Position numbers and translations under genes: made by a program
Notes under the pieces: model-generated
What the model saw: the letters and a program-made list of their open reading frames with translations, nothing else
Told to the model about the DNA's origin: nothing
Databases searched by the model: none
Shown here: piece by piece, positions 54,181 through 62,550 of the stretch
How positions within the stretch are numbered: position 1 is the first letter of the stretch
Layout of the letters: the number at the start of each line of letters is the position of its first letter
Source of the DNA: CATOSD01 sp965203135
Lineage (GTDB): Bacteria > Chloroflexota > Dehalococcoidia > Lucifugimonadales > CATOSD01
Reading direction: 5' to 3'
Length of the DNA stretch: 64,000 nucleotides
Assembly: GCA_965203135.1 (NCBI GenBank)
Contig: CBDBBO010000002.1
Coordinates: forward strand, 806,001 to 870,000

Positions 54181-55529
54181 TGCGTGACTCCGTCTTCCGC
54201 CGCTCCCCGCTGCTGCTTGTCGCCGCGCTGGTGGCGCTGGCGGTCGTTCTCGTCCACGACGCACGGCCCGCCTACGCCGAGCCGCATCACTTTGCGATTT
54301 CCAACGCCACGGGCTACCAGGGCGGCAACGCCGTACTGTGTATCGCTCTGAGCAGACAGCGAAGCGTGACGTTCAACGTCACCACCAACCTGGCGTCCAA
54401 CGACTCCTCGGCCAGCGCCGCCGACGTGGGCACGGTTCCGTCCACCGTTACCGTCAGTTCAGCTACTCCCTGTGACAACACGCTGACCATCCCGATCAGC
54501 GCGGCAACTGCGAACGAACCACGCGAGAGCTTCGAAGTCACCATCGAAGTCGCCACTTCCACGCTCAGCCACTCGGAGTGGTCACCCCTCAAAACGGGGG
54601 CCAACGTCGGCACCGTGGTCATCCCCGAGCAGACCTACGTCCTCCACGACGTCGCCGTCGAAGAAGGGGAGACCGCCGTGGCGGACGTGATCCTGACCTC
54701 TCCGGCCCCCTCCGGAGGCCTGAGTTTCACCGTCCGCGCCAGCTTCTCAGGGTCGGATGCCAGCTCTGCCGACGTGGGCACGCTGCCGACTACTGTCCAG
54801 ATTGCGGCAGGCGACCGGAGAGGCACGGTGAGCATTCCCACCATCGACGATAACCTGCGCGAGGAGTCGGAGAGCTTCCAGGTCTACCTGGACGAAACCT
54901 ACACCGATTGGTACCAGGGTAACATCGGCTACGTCAGTGGGTTCACGGTCACCATTCTTTCCAGCGACATTCCTCTCGCAGAAGCCCGGAGCGGCCCTGA
55001 GGAGACCGGCGTAACACTCTCGAGCGAAACCCTGACCGTCGCGGAGGGCGGCTCCGGCACCTTCACGGTCGCCTTGTCCGCCGACCCCGGCGCCAGCGCC
55101 ACCGTCACCCTGGTGAAGACGCAGTACTACCAATCCGGGTACGGCGAGTCCGGCCACGTCTGGGACCTGAACGCCGCCACCGTCTCCCCCGAGACCCTGA
55201 CCTTCACGCCGGGCAGCACGGGCAACTGGGGCACGGCCCAGACCGTGACCGTCACCGGCGTAGAGGACGCCGACAGCTGTGACGAGCAGCTGGCCATCCT
55301 GCTCCTGAAGAGCTCGGCCCAGACATACGCCTACGTCTACGTCGGCCCCAATAACGGCAGCTACAACCTGCACGCGAACGGAAACTACGTGTGGGCCGGC
55401 TCCGGCATGGGCGAGTACAACTATCAGCTCGTCGACGGCTACGAGCCGGCGGGCGGCGCGTCCAGCTCCGTCGCCGGCGTCACCGTCACCGTCAACGACA
55501 ACGACGGCGGAAGTTGCGGGGGCGTGTAG
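54180..55529 (+). CDS. Secreted Calx-beta-type protein 4
   Basis: 449 aa. Signal peptide (FRRSPLLLVAALVALAVVLV, cleavage near ARPAYA). Two or more Calx-beta-like modules follow: TNLASNDSSASAADVGTVPSTVTV, VRASFSGSDASSADVGTLPTTVQI and VTLSSETLTVAEGGSGTFTVALS, each in outline. It ends in VTVNDNDGGSCGGV. Calx-beta modules bind calcium and are common in adhesins. ATG 54180 overlaps the leader stop; GTG 54177 is an alternative in the same frame. The last protein in the leader-bearing set. Confidence 0.82.
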   Translation: MRDSVFRRSPLLLVAALVALAVVLVHDARPAYAEPHHFAISNATGYQGGNAVLCIALSRQRSVTFNVTTNLASNDSSASAADVGTVPSTVTVSSATPCDNTLTIPISAATANEPRESFEVTIEVATSTLSHSEWSPLKTGANVGTVVIPEQTYVLHDVAVEEGETAVADVILTSPAPSGGLSFTVRASFSGSDASSADVGTLPTTVQIAAGDRRGTVSIPTIDDNLREESESFQVYLDETYTDWYQGNIGYVSGFTVTILSSDIPLAEARSGPEETGVTLSSETLTVAEGGSGTFTVALSADPGASATVTLVKTQYYQSGYGESGHVWDLNAATVSPETLTFTPGSTGNWGTAQTVTVTGVEDADSCDEQLAILLLKSSAQTYAYVYVGPNNGSYNLHANGNYVWAGSGMGEYNYQLVDGYEPAGGASSSVAGVTVTVNDNDGGSCGGV

Positions 55530-55547
55530 AGAAGGAAAGGAGCAAGC

Positions 55548-56600
55548 ATGACCGTAAGAATACGCAGAGTCGCTTCACTGGCGGGAGTCCTGCTCCTCGT
55601 CTCCGCGCTGCTCTCCGCCTGCGGAGGCGGGGACGCCGGACTGACCCGCGCCGATGTGGAGCAGATAGTCAGGGCGGAGATGGCCTCACAGTCCGATGCC
55701 GAATCCTCTTCAGGCATGGCCCCCGCCGACGTGGAGGGGATCGTCAACGAAGCCATCGCCGAGATGCCCCAACCCGAGCCGGGCCTGACCCGCGCCGAGG
55801 TGGAGGAGATAGTGCGGGCGGCCATCGCCGCCATCCCGTCCAAGTCCGCCCCCGCCGAGTACACCCGGCACTTCGTCGGCAGCGCCGTCGCAAGATACGA
55901 GTCCCTGGGCCTTGAAGCCACCCTCGCTCACTACAACAGCCCGCAGAGCGTCGACGACCAGTGGTACGTCTTCATCATCGACCAGAACGACCTGGTCATC
56001 GGACACCCCGACCCCGAGCGCCTGGGCCTGGACCTGAAGGGCTGGGTGGGCACCGACGCCAACGGCTACGAGTTCGGGCCTGAGATGCTCTCGGCCACGG
56101 AGGAGGGCAAGTGGGTGTCCTACGTCTACCGCAACCCGGAAAGCGGGGGCATAGGCGCCGGTGACTTTGAGCTGAAGAACGCATGGGTGATGAAGCGCGA
56201 CGGGCTGCTGTTCGGGTCGGGCTGGTACATCGACGCCGACGAGTTCACCAGGATGCTGGTCTCCGTGGCGGTGGACAAGTACCGCGAGCTCGGGCTGGCG
56301 GGAACGATGGCTTACTTCGCCAGTCCCGGCAGCGCCCTGGCGGGCCTGGAGGAGGCAATCGCCTACTACAACGAGGCCGAGACGGTGGACGGGCGCTGGT
56401 TCGCCTTCATAGGCGGCCCGGACGGCAAGATCGTGGGCCACTCCGACATCTCGAAGATCGGCGGGGACACCCAGGGCCTGCTCGGCGGGGAGACGTTCCA
56501 GGCCACCGAGGCAGGCGTCTGGGTGGAGTCCGAGTCGCTGCGGGTATTCGTGGCCGGCTACGACGGCCACGTCTTCGGCTCCGGCTGGAGCCGCGAATAG
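55548..56600 (+). CDS. Lipoprotein with cache-like sensor domains
   Basis: 350 aa. Lipobox LLSAC (about residue 25). Residues 30-100 hold repeated GLTRAxVEqIV motifs in a helical stalk. Residues about 105-225 and 230-350 are two cache-like domains with a VIGHPDPERLG or IVGHSDISKIG motif, TEEGKWVSYVYRNPESG and a terminal VMKRDGLLFGSGWY or FGSGWSRE. Cache domains bind small ligands outside the membrane; this one has no transmembrane signalling part, so it may be a ligand-binding lipoprotein. AGGAAAGGAG precedes ATG 55548. Confidence 0.82.
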   Translation: MTVRIRRVASLAGVLLLVSALLSACGGGDAGLTRADVEQIVRAEMASQSDAESSSGMAPADVEGIVNEAIAEMPQPEPGLTRAEVEEIVRAAIAAIPSKSAPAEYTRHFVGSAVARYESLGLEATLAHYNSPQSVDDQWYVFIIDQNDLVIGHPDPERLGLDLKGWVGTDANGYEFGPEMLSATEEGKWVSYVYRNPESGGIGAGDFELKNAWVMKRDGLLFGSGWYIDADEFTRMLVSVAVDKYRELGLAGTMAYFASPGSALAGLEEAIAYYNEAETVDGRWFAFIGGPDGKIVGHSDISKIGGDTQGLLGGETFQATEAGVWVESESLRVFVAGYDGHVFGSGWSRE

Positions 56601-56686
56601 CAGCGCCGGTAGGGATACAGGCCGAAGCGCGACTCGCATCTCCCCCAAACGCAAAGAAGGCCGCACACATGGACGGCGGGGCGCGG

Positions 56687-56763
56687 GCGTTGCCCCCACG
56701 CGCTCTGTACGACGCCATTCACATCGCCATTCCAGCAGTGCATGGTATAGACTATCTGCTGAC
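56687..56763 (+). pseudogene. Fragment of a PIN-domain toxin gene
   Basis: 77 bases matching 59825-59901 with two or three differences; they encode LPPRALYDAIHIAIPAVHGIDYLL. The match ends at CTGCTGAC, where the sequence switches to a copy of the UbiA-gene upstream region. Confidence 0.85.
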
Positions 56764-56927
56764 GATTTGCGGACATACTATTCCACAAGGTGCGCCGAAG
56801 GGCCGTATGTGAGCACAAGCGCGCGTTGACGCGGCCCGTGCGCGCTCTTATCGTCACGCCATGGAGCAGGCCAACCCAGACAGGCCGCGCGCCGCGCTGA
56901 CATCCCTGCCCTTGGAGTTCGTCCGCG
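56756..56927 (+). pseudogene. Fragment of the UbiA-family gene and its upstream region
   Basis: 172 bases matching 60261-60432 at about 95%, at a constant offset of 3,505 bp. It includes the start codon (56861) and the first 22 codons of the prenyltransferase gene, and then diverges and stops early. It begins at the same CTGCTGAC where the PIN fragment ends, so the two were joined by recombination at that 8-bp homology. Confidence 0.88.
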
Positions 56928-56963
56928 TACCTCGCCGCGATGGCAGCACACTCCCTTGATCAC

Positions 56964-57118
56964 ATGGCTAACGAAAGCACCCCGACAGTCTACATCGAAA
57001 CGTCTATCGTGTCGTACCTGACCGCCAGAGCCGCCAGCAACCTGCTGGGGGCCGCATGGCAAAAGGCCACGGTCGACTGGTGGGATTCGCATAGACCCAG
57101 GTTCGACGTCTATACATC
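56964..57118 (+). pseudogene. PIN-domain toxin gene, 5' part, split by an element
   Basis: The first 51 codons plus 2 bases of a PIN nuclease: the conserved TVYIETSIVSYLTAR with the first acidic residue, and VDWWDSHRPRFDVYTS. The gene is interrupted after ACATC at 57114-57118 and continues at 59689. Joining the two parts restores a 165-aa PIN protein in frame. Left as it is, it encodes a truncated peptide ending at 57158. Confidence 0.85.
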
Positions 57119-57648
57119 AAGCTTCGTGCAAGACGCAGAAACACGGTTTTGCTTATGAGAGAACCGCAATAAACGGGTGATTGCCATACCAGCAATCAGA
57201 GGAAGCAGCAGGTTTCCGAGGACGCTGTGGCACAGAGAGGCCCTCCTGCGGCGGCGGTGGGCTTCCCAACCACGAGTCACCCAAATCATGCAAGCCGAAA
57301 GAGGGCACGAGGCCCACACGTCATGCAAGACGTGGGAAGGTGCTCAGTGGTTGGGAGCAGCCTGACCTTATCACAGGAGAGCCTAAGAGGGTGTCTAACA
57401 AGTCAATCGAAACCGTTCGTGGTGAGCTTGACGAACCATGAACGACGCTTGGACCCTTCCACAGGCTCAGGGCGAACGGAGTCTTTTTAGACACCCTCTT
57501 AGGTCATAACGTGACCGACACTAGAATGGGTAAGGTCGCGGACACCGACGATATTACTGAGAGACTTCAAAGCAATGACAAGTGGGCTGCCAAGGAGCTA
57601 GTCAAAACGCACAACAGGTTACACCGCTAGTTCGGTACGGAGGCACAC
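57119..57648. other. Non-coding left part of the element
   Basis: 530 bases without a supported gene. They hold the left inverted repeat, two further subterminal motifs (57286-57297 and 57321-57332), the nested 122-bp element at 57382-57503 and the leader of the lipoprotein gene. Confidence 0.6.
57382..57503. mobile_element. MITE-like element (122 bp)
   Basis: Perfect 17-bp terminal inverted repeats: CCTAAGAGGGTGTCTAA at 57382-57398 and TTAGACACCCTCTTAGG at 57487-57503. A TA lies inside each end, compatible with a TA target duplication as in IS630/mariner-type elements, though this is inference. The middle contains the dispersed repeat CCCTTCCACAGGCTCAGGG. No coding capacity. Confidence 0.7.
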
Positions 57649-59526
57649 ATGATGAGTCAGAAAGCATTCAGCAAGCTCACAGGCGTTCTGGTGTTGGTGT
57701 GCTTACTTGCCTCCGGCCTAGCCTGCTCCAGCGGCATTTCTCAGACTACAGAGTCCAAGCCAACTCCACAGCAGGTTTACTCAGGGCCATATATCCCCTT
57801 AGATGAGTTCGAAGACGTGGAAGTGCCCGCTGTGGATTTAAGAGAACCTACACCCCACATTTACGGAAGTGCCACTGATCTGCATTTTGGCGCTGCTACA
57901 GCATCGCTCGAAGAAAGAATCTACATGGCCGATGTGGTAGTCAAAGCCCGATTCGTCTCAGCTTCGGAGTCAGTCTTGGTGTTTCAGGCTTTAACGTATC
58001 TTAAAGGTACAGGTCCACCTGATTTTACTGTTCAGGCTAAAACTCAGAACAGAGATACTCAGTACGACAACCAAGACGCCATCCTGTTCCTGAATGAGCT
58101 TGTTGGAGGGCCGGAAAACTTTGTCTTCATAGACACCACAGAATGGGATTATATGTGGCCGGGTGCGACCCCGACGGAGTACACAGGCGATCTGCCAAGC
58201 GGATACACACTTGGCCGCAATAACCCTGTGTGGATTCCGGTTAGCTCTGTGCCAAGACCATCTATATCTCCAGGCGTAGGCGGACAGTCCCAGACGTCCC
58301 CACCTGATTCTGGCCTTATCGAGATAACAGCAAATCTGGATGTTGGAGGGCCAGTGTCAGTCACACAGCAAGACCTCGAACAGACAATCAGATGGATGGC
58401 GGGGCCGAGCAGTCAGATCCAGGATCAATCCAGAATCGTTGCGTACCAAGAGTGTGTCGTAGCGTCCTTGGAAACCATCAGATACGCACGAGACAAGGAA
58501 GCTTACTTGGGCAGAGAGTACGCTCCTGGTACGGGCCGTCCCATAACGCTCGAGTCTAGTCAAGGCCGAAATACTGAACTAATTGACTTCAGCCAAAAGG
58601 TAGGTCAGGATTATATTCTCTTCGAGGTTATTGGGCCGCAAGCACATTTGTTTTCAAGTAGTTTCGTAGACCCTGACGGAGCTTCGATAACCGGTTATGA
58701 GCACAAGATCGTCACGGCCCGACCTCTCCCTGCCGGAGAGTATGAGTTACGCACGTCAGCGCGTCCGCCCTGGCTTGAGGACTGCAAGTTCCGGCATCCT
58801 GACTTCTATGTGGCGAACCATATAACAGTCAAAGCTCCACTGAACACGATTCACGAGGCGTTCTTTGATCCGGCTGTCACAGCAAGGGGCATCGGATATG
58901 CTGCCGACGCGGGTGTGTTGGATTCTGCCTCTTTCAGATCCGGGGCCATAACAGAACTCGTTTGGCACAGCGGACAAGTCTATCTCACAGTGAATCCCCA
59001 AGATGCGCTGGCAGAGTCCAAATTGGACTTCATCGGCTTAGACGGGTCTGTAGCCTTCTCGCTCGATCCTGATACCGCCTCCAGTACAAACTCGATGCTG
59101 ACGTGGAGCGTGCCGACCGCGCCCTGGGCAGCGGACGATAAGCTGATGCTTCGCGTTGTGTCTGACCTGCTGCCTCCGATCCTAGACGCTCAACTGATAA
59201 CTGAAAATCTGAGTTTCAATGAACCGGGGTTCCTGGGAGGGATTGCGGGCACACTTACACCCGCAAACTTTCAGTTTCAGGGTTCGACCATCACAATCGC
59301 AGCGTTCTACTGGGGTGGCGGACATCTGAAACTTCTGCTACAGAATCATGCTGACTTGTCAGGGCATGTGATCGTGGTGCTGGACACAGAGGACACTGAG
59401 ATTCTAAGCGTCTCCATCGAGAACACCCACGCCGTAATATCAGGGAGCAACTGGCGTTGGAGCGTTCCCACGCCGCCCTGGGAGGCAGGCGATACTGTCA
59501 GGCTAATAATCCGACCCGCCAGATAA
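57649..59526 (+). CDS. Lipoprotein of unknown function carried by the element
   Basis: 625 aa. Signal with lipobox LASGLAC (cysteine about residue 26), so it is anchored to the outer face of the membrane. The mature part is beta-rich in its last 250 aa, with two similar segments ending SMLTWSVPTAPWAADDKLMLRV and NWRWSVPTPPWEAGDTVRLII, which suggests an internal duplication. A middle region has ARPLPAGEYELRTSARPPW. No catalytic motif is recognised. GGAGG precedes ATG 57649. Base composition is lower in GC than the chromosomal genes. It is the only gene inside the transposon-like element. Confidence 0.7.
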   Translation: MMSQKAFSKLTGVLVLVCLLASGLACSSGISQTTESKPTPQQVYSGPYIPLDEFEDVEVPAVDLREPTPHIYGSATDLHFGAATASLEERIYMADVVVKARFVSASESVLVFQALTYLKGTGPPDFTVQAKTQNRDTQYDNQDAILFLNELVGGPENFVFIDTTEWDYMWPGATPTEYTGDLPSGYTLGRNNPVWIPVSSVPRPSISPGVGGQSQTSPPDSGLIEITANLDVGGPVSVTQQDLEQTIRWMAGPSSQIQDQSRIVAYQECVVASLETIRYARDKEAYLGREYAPGTGRPITLESSQGRNTELIDFSQKVGQDYILFEVIGPQAHLFSSSFVDPDGASITGYEHKIVTARPLPAGEYELRTSARPPWLEDCKFRHPDFYVANHITVKAPLNTIHEAFFDPAVTARGIGYAADAGVLDSASFRSGAITELVWHSGQVYLTVNPQDALAESKLDFIGLDGSVAFSLDPDTASSTNSMLTWSVPTAPWAADDKLMLRVVSDLLPPILDAQLITENLSFNEPGFLGGIAGTLTPANFQFQGSTITIAAFYWGGGHLKLLLQNHADLSGHVIVVLDTEDTEILSVSIENTHAVISGSNWRWSVPTPPWEAGDTVRLIIRPAR

Positions 59527-59683
59527 CAGGCACAAAAACTACTTGACACTCTGAGAGGAGACGTATAGCCTGAAACAAGGCTAGCTGAACTGCCTTCATA
59601 TCTGCACGGGAACCCCGACGCTTGACCTCAGTTGCGTCGGGGTTCTGTGCGTTTTCGGATGGGTGGGGTTTTGCACGAGCCTT

Positions 59684-60031
59684 ACATCCGCCATCACTAT
59701 CGAGGAATCCAGAAGGGGCAATCCTCAAGCGGCCGCGCGTCGAATGGAGGCGCTGGCCAGCATCGCCATACTGCCAATCACAGATGCAGTAGATGACTTT
59801 GCAGCCGCACTGCTGCGGGCGCGAGCGTTGCCCCCACGCGCTTTGTACGACGCCATTCACATCGCCATTCCAGCAGTGCATGGCATAGACTATCTGCTGA
59901 CCTGGAACTTTCGCCACATTGCCAACGCTCAGACCCGGCCCTTGATTCGAAGAGTCTGCGCGCAAAATGGCTACGCCAGTCCCGAAATCTGCACTCCAAG
60001 CGAGTTGGTGGGAGGCTATGGATATGCCTGA
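59684..60031 (+). pseudogene. PIN-domain toxin gene, 3' part
   Basis: Continuation of the split gene: TSAITIEESRRGNPQAAARRM, PITDAVDDFAAALLRARALPPRALYDAIHIAIPAVHGIDYLLTWNFRHIAN in outline, with the remaining acidic residues of the PIN site (D in DAIH and the WNFRHIAN motif). A start at ATG 59663 could give a shortened protein lacking the first catalytic strand, which should be inactive. The stop TGA overlaps the next small gene. Confidence 0.85.
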
Positions 60032-60233
60032 TACGCCTGACGAAATCATGGAAGAACTGTGGCAGATAAAAGACGACATCGCGCGCGAACACGGCTACGA
60101 CATAAGGCGGCTGGCCACCCATCTTCGACGCGTGGAGCAGGCTTACCATGAGCGAGTAGTGGATCCCCGCGACGTCGGCCGCATACTCGAAACGGTCAAC
60201 TCATCGGACCCGGGCCAGGAAGACACGGAATGA
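60024..60233 (+). CDS. Small partner protein of the PIN gene
   Basis: 69 aa, MPDTPDEIMEELWQIKDDIAREHGYDIRRLATHLRRVEQAY, charged and helical. Short proteins of this kind (MEELWxIKDxxAxxxxYD) commonly follow PIN genes and may act as their antitoxin or companion; this is from context. The start ATG 60024 overlaps the PIN stop and has GGGAGG 7 bases upstream. Intact, although its partner is interrupted. Confidence 0.65.
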   Translation: MPDTPDEIMEELWQIKDDIAREHGYDIRRLATHLRRVEQAYHERVVDPRDVGRILETVNSSDPGQEDTE

Positions 60234-60365
60234 CACGCAGGGCCTTTCGGCTGTTGCCGACTGCTGACGATTTGCGGACATACTATTCCACAAGGTGTGC
60301 CGAAGGGCCGTATGGGAGCACAAGCGCGCGTTGACGCGGCGCCCGCGCGCTCTTATCATCACGCC

Positions 60366-61307
60366 ATGGAGCAGGCCAACCCAGACAGGCCGCGCGGCGC
60401 GCTGACATCCCTGCCCTTGGAGTTCGTCCGCGCGGTGCGCCCCCGCCAGTGGACGAAGAATCTGGTCGTCTATCTCGCCCTGCTGTTCACGCTGAACGAG
60501 GCGTGGGAGACGACCGATCTCGCGGGCGCGGCGGCATTGGCCATCGACGCGACCGTGGCCTTCGTGGTGTTCTGCGCGCTCAGCGGCGCGACCTATCTCG
60601 CCAACGACGTCCTGGACAGCAAAAGCGACCGCGAGCATCCGGTCAAGCGCCACCGGCCCGTGGCGTCGGGACGCCTGCCCGTTGGCGCGGCGTGGGCCGG
60701 CGCGTTCGCGCTTGCCGTCGCCGGTCTTGCGGGCGCGTTCGCGCTACAGCCCCTATTCGGCGTGGTTTCCGCCGTGTACCTCGCCGCAATGGCGGCCTAC
60801 TCACTGGGCATCAGGCGGCTCATCCTGCTGGACGTGTTCACCATCAGCCTCGGCTTCGTGCTGCGAACGGTGGCCGGCGCCGTCGCCATCGAGGTGCCCG
60901 TATCGCCCTGGCTCTACATCTGCGCCGGCCTGGGGTCGCTCTTCATCGCGCTCGCCAAGCGACGTGGCGAGCTCGCCGCGTCCGGTGCGGGCGCGCCGAG
61001 CCAGCGCGACACCCTGGCCCGCTACACGCTGCCGCTGCTGGACCAGCTCATCGGCGTGGTGGCCACGTCGACCATCGTGGCCTACTCGCTCTACACCTTC
61101 ACCGCGCCCAACCTGCCCGACAACCACGCCATGATGCTCACCATTCCGTTCGTGGTGTACGGGCTGTTCCGATACCTGTACCTTGTGCACTCCAGGAGCC
61201 TGGGCGAGCGGCCGGAAGACGTTATCGTGTCCGACGTTCCAATGCTCTGCGCCATCGCGCTGTGGCTTGCCACCACGGCCGGCATCCTGGCCCTGCTGCG
61301 CGCCTGA
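60366..61307 (+). CDS. UbiA-family prenyltransferase (decaprenyl-phosphate phosphoribosyltransferase-like)
   Basis: 313 aa with about eight membrane helices. RPRQWTKNLVV near residue 25 and NDVLDSKSDREHPVKRHRPVASG (N80, D81, D84, D88) are the metal/diphosphate-binding signature of UbiA proteins. This particular RPRQWTKN form fits the group that transfers 5-phosphoribose to decaprenyl phosphate for arabinan or related glycan synthesis; other UbiA substrates remain possible. The first 22 codons and the upstream 105 bp are duplicated at 56756-56927. Confidence 0.85.
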   Translation: MEQANPDRPRGALTSLPLEFVRAVRPRQWTKNLVVYLALLFTLNEAWETTDLAGAAALAIDATVAFVVFCALSGATYLANDVLDSKSDREHPVKRHRPVASGRLPVGAAWAGAFALAVAGLAGAFALQPLFGVVSAVYLAAMAAYSLGIRRLILLDVFTISLGFVLRTVAGAVAIEVPVSPWLYICAGLGSLFIALAKRRGELAASGAGAPSQRDTLARYTLPLLDQLIGVVATSTIVAYSLYTFTAPNLPDNHAMMLTIPFVVYGLFRYLYLVHSRSLGERPEDVIVSDVPMLCAIALWLATTAGILALLRA

Positions 61308-61372
61308 GACCTGCTTGGCCGTGTGCTACAATTCCCGCCGAACACACAGCCACAAACGAAAGGAGCGTTAAC

Positions 61373-62278
61373 ATGGCAGAGTTCGAGGGGGTATACCCCG
61401 CCATCATCACGCCGATGACAAAAGACGGCGAGCTGAACGAGGCGGCGTTCAGAGAGGTGATCGAGTTCAATATCGAGGCCGGCGTGCACGGTTTCTGGGT
61501 CGCGGGCGGCACCGGCGAGAGCGTGCTGCTGGAGGACCACGAGAACAATCGTATCGCCGAGATAGCCGCCGACCAGGCCAGGGGCCGTATCAAGAACATC
61601 ATGCACGTGGGCGCGCCCAACACCCGCCGCGCCGCGGCCATGGCCGAGCACGCCGCCAGGGCGGGCGTGGACGCCATCTGCTGCGTGCCCCCCTTCTTCT
61701 ACCGCCAACCCGACGAGGCCATCGTCGAGCATTACCGCACGGTGGCGGCCGCGGCCGACCTTCCCTTCTTCGTCTACAACCTGCCGCAGTCCACAGGCGT
61801 CGAGATCACGCCCGAACTGATGGCCAGGATCCAGGACCGCGTGCCCCAGCTACGGGGTCTGAAGCACTCCGCGCCCATCGTCCACAACGTGCGCGCCTTC
61901 GCCAAGATGGGCCTGGACTGCTTCGTGGGCAACTGCATGATGATGCTGCCCGCGCTGAACATCGGCGCCACCGGCTGCATCGACGGGCCGCCCAACGTGG
62001 CCCCCGAGCTGTGGGTCGACATCTGGCGCGCCTACCAGGATGGCGACTTCCCCAGGGCCGAGCAGGCGCAGGACAGGGCCAGCGAGGTGGGGATCGCGGT
62101 GCGGCAGTTCGGCATGCACTCCACGCTGAAGGCGGTGCTGACTGAGCGGCTGGGCATCGACTGCGGCGATCCGCGCCCGCCGGGGCTGCCGCTGACGCCG
62201 GAGCAGCGGGCGATACTCGTCGCCGACCTAGAGCGGCTGGGCCTAACGCGGCGCGCGGCGGTGGCGTCGGACGACTAG
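61373..62278 (+). CDS. Dihydrodipicolinate synthase/N-acetylneuraminate lyase family protein
   Basis: 301 aa, TIM barrel, class I aldolase. The Schiff-base lysine is K164 (RGLKHSAP) and the conserved tyrosine is Y135 (FFVYNLP). The substrate loop GGTGES (residues 45-50) has GTG in place of the TT pair of DapA, so lysine biosynthesis is not assured; the family also contains lyases for sugar acids. ATG 61373 follows AAAGGAG. It probably follows UbiA independently, with 65 bp between. Confidence 0.88.
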   Translation: MAEFEGVYPAIITPMTKDGELNEAAFREVIEFNIEAGVHGFWVAGGTGESVLLEDHENNRIAEIAADQARGRIKNIMHVGAPNTRRAAAMAEHAARAGVDAICCVPPFFYRQPDEAIVEHYRTVAAAADLPFFVYNLPQSTGVEITPELMARIQDRVPQLRGLKHSAPIVHNVRAFAKMGLDCFVGNCMMMLPALNIGATGCIDGPPNVAPELWVDIWRAYQDGDFPRAEQAQDRASEVGIAVRQFGMHSTLKAVLTERLGIDCGDPRPPGLPLTPEQRAILVADLERLGLTRRAAVASDD

Positions 62279-62340
62279 GCGTCGGGGCGTGACGTTCCCG
62301 TCCCCGACGCTTGTAGCGTTCAGCAAGGGAGAACTTTGCA

Positions 62341-62550
62341 ATGGTTCGGACTAACGTAGACATTGATGAACATGCCTGCGCCGAGGTGATGCGACGCTAT
62401 GGCATCGCTACAGAGCACGAGGCGATAAACTTCGCGCTGCGAACTCTGGCGACGAAGCGAATGACTCTTGAAGAGGCCCGCGCGCTTCGAGGGATAGGGT
62501 GGGAAGGCGACCTCGATGAGATGCGTGGCGGACGCGCTCCATGCTCTTAG
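62341..62550 (+). CDS. vapB: VapB-type antitoxin
   Basis: 69 aa. MVRTNVDIDEHACAEVMRRYG followed by EAINFALRTLA is the ribbon-helix-helix DNA-binding pattern of VapB antitoxins; the C-terminal EARALRGIGWEGDLDEMR binds the toxin. The start ATG 62341 follows GGGAGAA. It overlaps the toxin gene by 10 bp, so the two are translated together. VapBC complexes usually repress their own promoter. Confidence 0.88.
   Translation: MVRTNVDIDEHACAEVMRRYGIATEHEAINFALRTLATKRMTLEEARALRGIGWEGDLDEMRGGRAPCS

Larger units (their letters stand above)
56601..56963. other. Patchwork of duplicated fragments
   Basis: No intact gene. The first 85 bases have no recognised content. They are followed by two joined remnants (56687-56763 and 56756-56927) copied from loci 3.1-3.5 kb downstream, then 36 bases before the split PIN gene. 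Confidence 0.7.
57114..59688. mobile_element. 2,565-bp transposon-like element with 5-bp target duplication
   Basis: ACATC occurs at 57114-57118 and again at 59684-59688; removing the DNA between (plus one copy) restores the PIN gene reading frame exactly. The ends at 57119 and 59683 are imperfect inverted repeats: AAGCTTCGTGCAAGAC on the left, and AAGGCTCGTGCAAAAC read inward from the right, 13 of 16 matching. Related 12-base motifs TCATGCAAG[AC]CG recur at 57286 and 57321, like subterminal transposase sites. The cargo is one lipoprotein gene and a nested small inverted-repeat element. No transposase is encoded, so it is non-autonomous. Confidence 0.8.

Noticed and set aside
57145..59674. 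GGTTTTGC on both sides (57145-57152 and 59667-59674) as the target duplication of the element
   Set aside because: Joining at this octamer leaves about 13 extra residues in the PIN protein that homologues lack. ACATC (57114/59684) restores the expected sequence and frame and coincides with inverted repeats.
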